Source of the DNA: Pleurocapsa sp. PCC 7327
GTDB taxonomy: Bacteria; Cyanobacteriota; Cyanobacteriia; Cyanobacteriales; Microcystaceae
Direction of reading: 5' to 3'
Assembly (NCBI RefSeq): GCF_000317025.1
Contig: NC_019689.1
Coordinates: 3,488,024 to 3,552,023 of the forward strand
Length of the DNA stretch: 64,000 nucleotides
The position numbers and the translations under genes are program-made. The notes below the pieces were generated by a model that saw only the letters and a program-made list of their open reading frames with translations, was not told the origin of the DNA and searched no databases. Below are positions 27,413 through 35,600 of this stretch, piece by piece. Position 1 is the stretch's first letter. Each line of letters starts with the position of its first letter.

Positions 27413-27634
27413 ATGACTGAATTTGTGCGCGAACGCTCGATTCGCCGTACCGTAAAGGTACTAGAAGCCAAGCGCAAACGCATTCGAGAAGAGTTAGAAC
27501 AACTCATTCAGCATCTCGATCTTTTAGTCCCATCCTCAGCGACTTCTTCAGATTTGCTCCAAGAAGCCATTCAACGCATAGGAGATGATGCCTTCAGTCA
27601 GTTGTTGATGCAACTCATGCAAGAAGCGAAATAA
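27413..27634 (+). CDS. Small helical protein facing ccmO
   Basis: 73 residues from the ATG at 27413 (MTEFVRERSIRRTVKVLEAK); an upstream in-frame start at 27383 is possible. The sequence is basic and helical at the front (RRTVKVLEAKRKRIREELEQ), then amphipathic (LLQEAIQRIGDDAFSQLLMQ). I do not recognise a family. Its stop codon directly abuts the convergent ccmO stop codon with no spacer, so the two mRNAs must overlap. Confidence 0.6.
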   Translation: MTEFVRERSIRRTVKVLEAKRKRIREELEQLIQHLDLLVPSSATSSDLLQEAIQRIGDDAFSQLLMQLMQEAK

Positions 27635-28444
27635 CTACGATTGAGTGTCTTCCTTCTCTTTAAGCTTTTTTTGGATAGAGATAGGGGTTTTCTGGAGTTC
27701 TGGAAGCGCAACCAACTCCCTTTGTTTCTCTGTAACCTTTCTCGGCATGAGCATCGGTAAGGGTTCGGGTTGCTCCAACCAGTAACTGGCAACGGGTAGC
27801 GTATGTTCTAAGTCTTCTAGGAGTCTGGGAATGACCATCACGGCGTGTAGTTCGCCGATGCGTTCGGCTTCGTGCATTCCCGCTTCGACTGCTACGGCAA
27901 CGTTCGCCACAGAACCCCGTATAATTGCCGTACACAACCCAGCGCCAATGGTTTCGTAGGAGGCGAGTTGTACGTCAGCTGACTTCAACATCGCATCAGC
28001 CGCACCCACCATTGCCGGGAACCCTCGCGTTTCTACCAAACCGATGGATTGATTGCTCAGGCGGCTGTAACCCCGCTGTTGCTGAGCGATTTGTACCAAG
28101 TGGCTGCCGATGGGAAAGATGGCTTCTAGGTTGGGCATCGGACGGGGAATAACCAATTTGGAGACTAACTGACCGATTTTTTCTGCCATGTTCGCTCCCT
28201 CTTCTACCGCTAAGCGAACGTCGGCAATATTACCCCGAACGATAGCCGTGCAATGACCGCTACCAATTTTTTCATACCCGACCAAGGTTACTTCTGCTGA
28301 TTTGAGCATCATATCAGCTGTTCCGACGATGGCAGGGAAGCTTTGCGTGGATACTAAACCAAGTGCGCTGTCGCTAGCTCTGTGCGCTTTTTTCATTCGT
28401 TGCCCAGAAGCGGATACTCTAGTATGGACTTCTAATTTAGACAT
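27635..28444 (-). CDS. ccmO: Carboxysome shell protein CcmO (tandem BMC domains)
   Basis: 269 residues with two bacterial microcompartment domains: the first at about 28-105 (ALGLVSTQSFPAIVGTADMM, GHCTAIVRGNIADV) and the second at about 128-210 (SIGLVETRGFPAMVGAADAM, GLCTAIIRGSVANV). CcmO is the essential double-BMC protein of beta-carboxysomes, forming pseudohexamers in the shell. The C-terminal tail (60 residues, charged) is longer than in plain BMC-T proteins. It lies apart from any ccmKLMN genes and is divergent from raf1 by 150 bp. Confidence 0.92.
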   Translation of the reverse strand: MSKLEVHTRVSASGQRMKKAHRASDSALGLVSTQSFPAIVGTADMMLKSAEVTLVGYEKIGSGHCTAIVRGNIADVRLAVEEGANMAEKIGQLVSKLVIPRPMPNLEAIFPIGSHLVQIAQQQRGYSRLSNQSIGLVETRGFPAMVGAADAMLKSADVQLASYETIGAGLCTAIIRGSVANVAVAVEAGMHEAERIGELHAVMVIPRLLEDLEHTLPVASYWLEQPEPLPMLMPRKVTEKQRELVALPELQKTPISIQKKLKEKEDTQS

Positions 28445-28594
28445 TCAGTATAATATTACCCCTGGAAATAGCCTAATACCTTAAGATAGACCGCTTGAAT
28501 ATTTCTAGTTTATCGCGTAATTGTTAATTATTATTTAATATTTTTATAGATTTCAATAACTTTCAATAATACTAGGGAATCTGTCGATACGGCT

Positions 28595-29674
28595 ATGGAA
28601 GAAAAACCTCAAGATAATTCATCGCAATTGTCACAAGAAGGGGCGGAAGAATTACTGCGATCGCTAATTTACAAAGAAGGGACTTGGGTAGACTGGGGCA
28701 AAGCCTGTCTGCAATTACAAAAAGCTGGTTACAACTCTCAAACTATTTTTGAAAAGACGGGCTTTCAGGCAAGTCAGCAAAACCTGATTATCGTCGCGGC
28801 TCAAGTTTACGACAGTCTCGTCAAAGCTGGCGTATCGGAAGAGACACTTTCCTATTATCGGGGACCCAAAAGCGACGTTCTCTACGAATTGCGCATCCTC
28901 AACCAAGAACAACGAGCGGCAGCAGCTCAATTAGCCCAAGAGAAAAAATTAGAATTCGATAGCGCCAAAGAAGTCGCCAAAGCGATTCAGGAATTTTCCA
29001 GATTTTCTCAAATCCCCGCCGGATTTACCAACGATCCGGGCGATGCCGTCGCCTATCAATACTGGAAACGCGCCAGACAAAAAAAGGATCTTCAGGAGCG
29101 AGCGCGTCTGATTGCTCAGGCATTGAAGTTTGCTCGCTCCGAGTCAGCTAGAGAAGCCATTGAAAAACTGCTGAGCGACTTTACAGCTGCTCCCAGTCGA
29201 ACTGCACCTTTGATTCCCATCTATCGACTAGAAGCCGAAGAAGAAATTGCCCGTATCATTCCTGTTGTAGGTACTTTACCTTTGACAAGGCAAGACTTGG
29301 AAACCATTTCTCCGGTACAGTTAAGAGAACCTTTCCGAATTGCGCATCTTGCTAAAGACGGATCGGTGGTGCCGCTGCCGGGGTGGCAAGCCGTTCTAAA
29401 AGCCGAAGATCCGGTGGCAATTTTATGCAATAGCGATCGCCTGCCAACTCCCCTTCCTGGGAAGGCTGAAGACGTGTTGGTTGTCGTCGATCGCCAAGCG
29501 ACCCAATGGGATGTTAATAGTTATTTTCTCATAGAACGAGAAGGGCAATTAACGTTTCAATGGTTTGAAGAAGCGCCTGATATCCTGCTACTAGGACAAG
29601 TCGTTCTCGTCCTACGACCTAAAAAGATTCTCGACGAAAATAATATTATTGAGCCGTGGCAGATGGACGATTAA
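28595..29674 (+). CDS. raf1: Rubisco accumulation factor 1
   Basis: Raf1 is a chaperone that holds RbcL dimers during Rubisco assembly. 359 residues with the family's two parts: an N-terminal helical domain (about 1-200, GAEELLRSLIYKEGTWVDWG, FEKTGFQASQQNLIIVAAQV) and a C-terminal beta-rich dimerisation domain (about 215-355, IPIYRLEAEEEIARIIPVVG, VPLPGWQAVLKAEDPVAI). It is divergent from ccmO, so one 150-bp region could coordinate shell and enzyme production. Confidence 0.93.
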   Translation: MEEKPQDNSSQLSQEGAEELLRSLIYKEGTWVDWGKACLQLQKAGYNSQTIFEKTGFQASQQNLIIVAAQVYDSLVKAGVSEETLSYYRGPKSDVLYELRILNQEQRAAAAQLAQEKKLEFDSAKEVAKAIQEFSRFSQIPAGFTNDPGDAVAYQYWKRARQKKDLQERARLIAQALKFARSESAREAIEKLLSDFTAAPSRTAPLIPIYRLEAEEEIARIIPVVGTLPLTRQDLETISPVQLREPFRIAHLAKDGSVVPLPGWQAVLKAEDPVAILCNSDRLPTPLPGKAEDVLVVVDRQATQWDVNSYFLIEREGQLTFQWFEEAPDILLLGQVVLVLRPKKILDENNIIEPWQMDD

Positions 29675-29752
29675 TTTAGTTAGTGATTAGGATTAGTAGT
29701 TTGTCTCCCCACCCTCCCCACACTTCCTACCCTCCCCACACTCCCTCTCTCA
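29675..29752 (+). repeat. Composite low-complexity module before cobO
   Basis: GTTAGTGATTAGGATTAGTAG followed by a pyrimidine-rich tract of CCTCCCCACACTTCC-type units. The tract ends 4 bp before the cobO ATG, so no standard Shine-Dalgarno sequence is present. The same ordered motifs occur at about 55200-55338 and 60265-60478. Confidence 0.6.
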
Positions 29753-29756
29753 AACT

Positions 29757-30365
29757 ATGCCCTCTCTTACTCCCGAACAATATAAAGAAAAAATGCAGCG
29801 ACGCAAGGAAATTCAGGAAAAGCGTCTAGCAGAGCGATCGCAAGAAAAAGGGTTAATTATCCTTCATACTGGTAATGGCAAAGGCAAAACGACGGCGGCG
29901 TTGGGAATGGTCATGCGATCGCTCGGTCATGGATTTAAAGTCGCGATCGTACAATTTATTAAAGGTGCTTGGGAACCAGCAGAAAAAGCGGTCTTGAGTC
30001 GTTGGGAAGATCGACTCGAATTTTATGCGATGGGAGAAGGCTTTACCTGGGAAACGCAAGATCGAGAGCGAGATATCCAGAGGGCAGAAGAAGCTTGGCA
30101 AAAAGGGCTAGAATTTATCTGCAATCGAGATTATAAGCTAGTTCTCTTGGATGAAATTAATGTAGCGCTCAAGCTTGGTTATCTCGATATTGACAAGATT
30201 TTAGCTGGACTGGATCAAAAACCCGAAGATTCTCACGTTATTTTGACAGGCAGAGGCGCACCGCCAGAATTGATAGAAAAAGCCGATTTAGTTACTGAAA
30301 TGACTTTAATCAAACATCCTTTTAAAGAGCAAGGAGTCAAAGCGCAGCCAGGGATTGAGTTTTAA
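29757..30365 (+). CDS. cobO: Cob(I)yrinic acid a,c-diamide adenosyltransferase
   Basis: CobO/BtuR adenosylates corrinoids at cobalt in coenzyme B12 synthesis or salvage. 202 residues. The P-loop is LHTGNGKGKTTAALG, with a second family motif VAIVQFIKGAWEPAE and KLVLLDEINVALKLGYLD. An N-terminal extension of about 30 charged residues (KMQRRKEIQEKRLAERSQEK) precedes the ATP site, as in longer family members. No cobalamin riboswitch is seen; the leader is the low-complexity module. Confidence 0.92.
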   Translation: MPSLTPEQYKEKMQRRKEIQEKRLAERSQEKGLIILHTGNGKGKTTAALGMVMRSLGHGFKVAIVQFIKGAWEPAEKAVLSRWEDRLEFYAMGEGFTWETQDRERDIQRAEEAWQKGLEFICNRDYKLVLLDEINVALKLGYLDIDKILAGLDQKPEDSHVILTGRGAPPELIEKADLVTEMTLIKHPFKEQGVKAQPGIEF

Positions 30366-30380
30366 CATCCTTGCGGGAAG

Positions 30381-30411
30381 TCCCCCAGTGCAGGGAAACG
30401 GAACTGGGGGA
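30381..30411. repeat. IS left-end hairpin
   Basis: Nine-base-pair stem TCCCCCAGT / ACTGGGGGA with a 13-nt loop, just beyond the 3' end of tnpA. This is where TnpA would recognise the left end. Confidence 0.7.
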
Positions 30412-30433
30412 TGAAAGCAAGGGCAGGATATAG

Positions 30434-30847
30434 TTAGCTACGCGGAGAATCTTGTTGCTTGATAGATTTTTTCAAAACATCAAGCGATACTCCGCCACTG
30501 GAATTGACCAAGTATGAGCTAGACCAAAAAACAGGTTTCCAGTAGTATTTGTCAACATGAGACTTGAACTCCTTGCGAATTAGTCTGCTTGATGACGCTT
30601 TAAGAACTTTTACAAACTCAGAAATCTGGTTGTCTGGAGACAGACTGACCAATAAATGAACATGGTCTTCTTCGCCATTGAACTCAATCAAAATGCTTTT
30701 TTGTTGTTCGCAGAGCTCCGTGAAAATTGTTTGCATTCTAGTGAGAATTTCAGAAGTAATCACCTTGCCTCGATACTTCGTTACCAATACAATATGCAAG
30801 TGAATACAAAATAGAGCATGAGAACTCTTTCTGAGCAAAGGTTGCAC
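30434..30847 (-). CDS. tnpA: IS200/IS605 transposase TnpA, catalytic tyrosine lost
   Basis: 137 residues from GTG, the size of Y1 HUH transposases. The HUH-type metal motif is HVHLLVSL in NGEEDHVHLLVSLSP. The C-terminal helix normally carries the nucleophilic Tyr in a VLKKYI-type motif; here it reads DVLKKSIKQQ with Ser128 encoded by TCT (30464-30466). TAT to TCT is a single-base change, so the protein should fold but not cleave DNA. It starts 32 bp from the tnpB start on the opposite strand. Confidence 0.88.
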   Translation of the reverse strand: MQPLLRKSSHALFCIHLHIVLVTKYRGKVITSEILTRMQTIFTELCEQQKSILIEFNGEEDHVHLLVSLSPDNQISEFVKVLKASSSRLIRKEFKSHVDKYYWKPVFWSSSYLVNSSGGVSLDVLKKSIKQQDSPRS

Positions 30848-30878
30848 TGGGCGTTAAGTGAATGGTACGCTCGCACCC

Positions 30879-32127
30879 ATGAGAGTAACACGTAGAACCA
30901 CCTTTCGCTTATATCCAACTAAATCTCAGGAGTCGAAATTGCATTATTGGCGACGACTTCATAAAGATTTGTTCAAGGCCTGTCTTTACCACAGAAAGAC
31001 AGAATATCAGCGTTTTGGGAATTCTATTAGCTACTATGACCAGCAAAATATTCTGCCAGATTTCAAAGAATGTTGGCCTGAATATAAAGAATTAGGTGCG
31101 CAAGCTTTACAGGCAACGGTAAAGGGTGTTGACTATGCCTTTCAACGTTTTTTCCGTGGATTGAGTGGATACCCAAAATTCAAGTCTGCACGACATGATC
31201 GTGGTCGGACTTATCCAGGAATAAGTGGATGGAAAGCGCATACATCAGGCGATAACGGCTACCTGGAATTGTCTAATTTAGGACAAATTCAGATGAGAGG
31301 TAAAGCTAGAACTTGGGGGACACCAACAACTTGTACAATCATCTGGAAACCAGGTAAATGGTATGCTTCAATCACTGTAAACTGCGAACCAAAACGAGAA
31401 ACTAGCACTGGTGCTATAGGTTTAGATTTTGGTACTCACCACGCTATTGCTTGTTCAGATGGAACAATAATTGCTCCTCCGAAATTTTTAGCCAAAACTC
31501 AACAAAAATAAAGCAATTATCTAAGAGATTACGTCGCAAGCGTGCGCCTAATTTCAAAAAGAAGATTAAAGCATCTAAACGTTGGAGAAAAGCCAGGAAA
31601 CAAATTAGTAGACTTCAAAGTAAAGTGACCAATCAAAGACAAGATTGGCAACATCAAGTAGCTACACAGATAGGAAAGAGTAATTCACTGGTAGCTACTG
31701 AGAAGTCGAACATCAAAGGGATGACTCGTAAAGCAAACAAGGGCAGCCAAAGAAAACATCAAAAAACAGGACTCAATAGCTCGCTGTTAGATGTTGGGAT
31801 TGGCAATCTAACTTCACTAATCAGATCTAAGCTCAGTGAATGTAGTGGGGTATTTGTTGAAGTACCTCTCAAAATTGCACCATCCCAAACTTGCCCTCGG
31901 TGTGGTTACAAAAAGAAAAAGAGTTAGCCGAGCGTGTGCATCATTGTGAAAACTGCAACTTCACTGCGGCTCGTGATGTGGCAGCATCAATGGTAATGCT
32001 CAATTACGCTTTGGGGCTAGGAACTAGCCTCTCAAACGCTGATGCTGAACCTCTTTCTAAGACCCCACAGCATTGTGGAGGGTTTAGGAAAGTTCAGCAG
32101 GTGAAGCGTCAGAAACCTCGGACGTAG
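30879..32127 (+). pseudogene. tnpB: TnpB (IS605 OrfB) RNA-guided nuclease, two frameshifts
   Basis: The protein is read in three frames: 30879-31511, then to about 31924, then to 32127. Joining them with two -1 shifts gives PKFLAKTQQK-IKQLSKRL and CPRCGYKKKK-ELAERVHHC, restoring normal TnpB. The RuvC residues are kept: D in GLDFGTHHA, E in VATEKSNIKGM and D in AARDVAASM, as is the CPRCG...CENC zinc finger. Both breaks are in A-rich runs, so assembly error remains possible. See findings. Confidence 0.85.
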
Positions 32128-32146
32128 CGCAAGCGAAGTCCGTAGG
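32116..32146. repeat. IS right-end hairpin with bulged T
   Basis: CCTCGGAC pairs with GTCC-G-T-AGG, leaving T32143 unpaired, the bulged hairpin usual at the right end of IS200/IS605 elements. It overlaps the end of tnpB, where the omega-RNA scaffold would normally be encoded. Confidence 0.65.
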
Positions 32147-32287
32147 TAGTTCATATAAAGTCCTCTATACTTTCGCTGTAAGTACTTAATCTTAACGAAG
32201 CAAGAAATTACTCTGACTCATCAAAAATATCTTATCGAGACGTGTTAAGTTTTCCTCACCAGATGGGTAAGTTAAATGTAACTACTA

Positions 32288-32419
32288 ATATCAAATCCGT
32301 TTAATTAGTCATAATATGTAGTGCGACCAAGATGGTCGCTTTTCGGGACGTATGTCCTAACGGACACGCTACGCTTTCCGCACTGCTTATTATTGTGGTC
32401 ATTCAACCGGATTTGATAT
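32288..32419. mobile_element. 132-bp MITE-like element
   Basis: Left end ATATCAAATCCGTTTAAT and right end (complement) ATATCAAATCCGGTTGAAT are inverted repeats. Inside lie a TAGTGC palindrome (32319-32339: GCGACCA / TGGTCGC, loop AGA) and a GCACTGC counterpart near the right end. No coding capacity. Target duplication is unclear. The rest of 32156-32616 is AT-rich spacer before hpsA with nothing further recognised. Confidence 0.65.
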
Positions 32420-32616
32420 AACTAAATCCTCACCGTTTTCTCAACTGGAAACGCTTCTTCTTGTAAGGTCTGCGTGTATTTCTGGTTGAGGCTACGGTTG
32501 AATAACTGTTACGACTAAATCGACTCTTCCTGTTTCAGGAATCAATAAAATCGCCAATATTATTTCATTTCTATTGATAAGATCGACACTTCTAAATCTT
32601 TAGCGGAACCAGAAAT

Positions 32617-35600
32617 ATGTCAGGACAAAAACGAGGGAAACCATTACAAAAGCGATTGTTCCAAAACTCATTTAGAGAGACGGGAAAAAGTATAAAGCAA
32701 CTTGTACAAAATTTGCTAATGCGGTTTTTCCGTTCTCTAATGGCTTTGTTAATGGCTCCAATGTCTTTATTAAAGACAGAGAAAAGGACAAAGCAGCCTT
32801 CAGATGGCTCGTTCGCCTCTAATAGACGACCTGATTTCTTGCTACATAGAGGTCTGCGTTCTCTTCCTCTTTTTAGCAGGCGACCCAGCTTCTCGAATGC
32901 TGGTTTCGTTTTACCCACTATCGCTTTGCTTTTGTTGATATTAAGCTTAGTTGTTAGTTCAATGTTGTTTCGCACAACTCAACAGGCTCAACAGGTAATC
33001 GGTAGTGCTGAGAGCCAAAAGATATACAATGCTGCGACACCAGCGATCGAACGAGCAAAAGCAAAATTAGAATACCTTTTTGAAACCGATCAAAGAATTA
33101 CCGTTGGAGTTCCCTCTGAGGGCAAGTTAGAGAGCATGATGAGGAATGTAAATGATACTACCAATGGTATTCTCGCCCTTCCCACCGATCCCTATACTTT
33201 ACCTGGAGAAACCCGTCTCAACCTCGATGGAGATCCTAATACAGTTGAGAACGCCTGGTACTACACCACAGATATGGATAGCGATGGTAGTCAAGAGGTT
33301 ATTGCTTACTCAATTATGATGAAAACTGAGGCAGATATAAATGGCAATGGCACGATAGAAACCAGTGAAAATATTAAAAATATTGTTGACCAATCTGGTA
33401 AAACAGCTGACGAGATTAAAGCCAAAAATTTTCTCACTCGTAGTGGCCCGCTGACGATACAAACGGGGTTAGCCAGCACTGATTGCCAAATTCCCGCACT
33501 GAAACTTGCAAAAGGGTGGGAAGCAATCAATAGTGCTTCGGTACGCAAAAACTTTCAAATCGATGCTGTAGTAGCAAATGCTTCCACAACGAACAAAAGT
33601 GTTGCTGCCTTAGAGCTACAGCAAGACAGGCAGATGGATCGGGGTAACAAGTGGGCAGCCTGGTTTCGCGATGATATTGATTTTTCAAATCCTCCTCCTT
33701 TTACTTGGAATGGCGCAATGCATTCCGAAGGAAGCATTTATTTTGGGCAAAATAATAATCAAATCAAATTTTACCTGGTTAGTTCGCCATACTCTTGTCT
33801 TTATAATCAGGATGCTTCCGAAATAACGATCAATCAGCTTCGAGATCTAGACGACGCAGACGGCGACGGGAACACCCAGGAAATCACTTTTCAAGGTCAA
33901 GCGATCGCTGGCACCACCAGCAGTAATACTAATGGCATTATGCTAGTTGACTTATTTCCAGGAGCCGGAAAAAAACCTGCGGATGTCAGTGGCCATAGCG
34001 ATGTTCAATTAACAAGTACTACTGATTCTGTTGAAAACAGCCCTGTTCCCTATACCTATTCTCTCAACCCAATAGCAATCTTTACCGAGGATAAATCTCA
34101 GTCTCGATATAGTGCCGATCCAACCAATGTTTCAAGCAGGGTTAATACATGGAACAATAGTTCCTTAAATAAACGAATTGTGAACAAATCAGAAAGAAAA
34201 CCCTACTTGGACGATACCTATCGAGCAGACAATCGCTGGGGACCAAAACCAAGATATAAACCTTTAGATCGAGATCCGACCAATCAAACTCAAACGACTG
34301 CAAGCAACTACGGTAAAACAATACAGGAATCTGTAACTGGTTCCAAACTCTACAACGAACTAACTGGGGATACTCCCGATCCAAACTTTCCCGATGAAGT
34401 AGGACTTGATGGCTACTGGGAACGTCGCGCTCGCGTTCAGGGATTGCGGATCATTGTCGGACAAAGGTTAGAATTAGGCAATCCCTTTGGTTGGAGTAGC
34501 AACGATCCGCTTTATCCCCCAAGCAATAACACTCTCACTAACAAAGATATACAAAGACGTACTCTCAGGGATAATCTAGCAGCAGTTCAAGCAACAGCAG
34601 TTTATCACTACAAGAGCGTTACTACTGGCTATACCGATGAACCAGTTACCGTTTTAGCAACAACTGCTCATCCAGGCACTCTAGCAACCAAGACAAATAG
34701 CACAACCTTTAATAGAGTTCCTGGTAGTACTAACATTAATACTAATTTTCTCGTTGGTGAAGGAACCAACGGCTGGGAATTTACACCTGTCAGTTCCGCT
34801 AATCTTAGTAGTGCAGCCATGGTGACAGCCTTAACTAATCTTGCTCGCTTTGCCGGAGATCCTGATGGAGCTTTTCCGCCCAAGCAAGAAGCAACAGGCA
34901 CCATCGTCCATCCTTATCCTTATTTAACTATGTGGGGAGATTTTTCTAACCTACGAAGGATAGTTGATACAGGGGGATTAAGTAATTTTAGTGCTCTCAG
35001 CACTGCTGATAAAAGTACCGTTTACACTGCCGCTTCTATGTTAGGGATGTTGGCTTATAACTTGGATAATCTGCAAAGTTACGATTACAATGTTCCTGCT
35101 AACAAGAATGCATTATTCTCTACTTCAGCTACTAATGATTTAGATGATGCCCTAGCAATTTTAGGTGATGGTAACAACAGCAATGGAGAAGTGAGATATA
35201 ATGCTGGCACTGGCAGGATAGAAGTCTATGCTAATGGTGGTACTCTAATCTCTACTTTTCCAAGTACCTCGTCACTACAAGAAGCTTATTTATTAGGAGT
35301 AAGCAATCTTGCTACAGCGTATAATCCGGTAGGAAATAGACAATTATTGCAATTTTTACAGCTAAAGGAACAGGTAAAACGCGATCGCCAATACGGTTTT
35401 GCTACATCACCAACAACTTCCTACACAATACCAACCATAAGCGGCTTTTCAGGTTTATCGTTTCCTACTGGTATCACAAAAAATTCAGGTACAAATCTTA
35501 ATATCGGCTGTGACTATCGCAATACTACGAGTGGAAATAACTTCTTTGGTTTTGGCGATCCAACCACGCAGACAAGCCTAAATACATTTCTTCGTCTATC

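Larger units (their letters stand above)
30366..32155. mobile_element. IS200/IS605-family element, degraded
   Basis: The unit has divergent tnpA and tnpB with their starts about 30 bp apart, a left-end hairpin and a right-end hairpin with a bulged T. The exact cleavage positions are not visible, so the ends are approximate. Both genes are damaged (catalytic Tyr lost in TnpA, two frameshifts in TnpB), so it is probably immobile on its own. It lies directly after the cobO stop codon. Confidence 0.85.

Noticed and set aside
29700-29752. Cobalamin riboswitch upstream of cobO
   Set aside because: Only 82 bp of spacer, all low-complexity; no B12-box or multi-stem fold.
31500-31515. Programmed -1 frameshift in tnpB
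   Set aside because: The local sequence does not form a proper slippery heptamer in the zero frame, and a second break follows; decay or sequencing error is simpler.
32592-32975. Minus-strand 127-residue ORF opposite the hpsA start
   Set aside because: Shadow of the hpsA reading frame; no own ribosome site or family resemblance.
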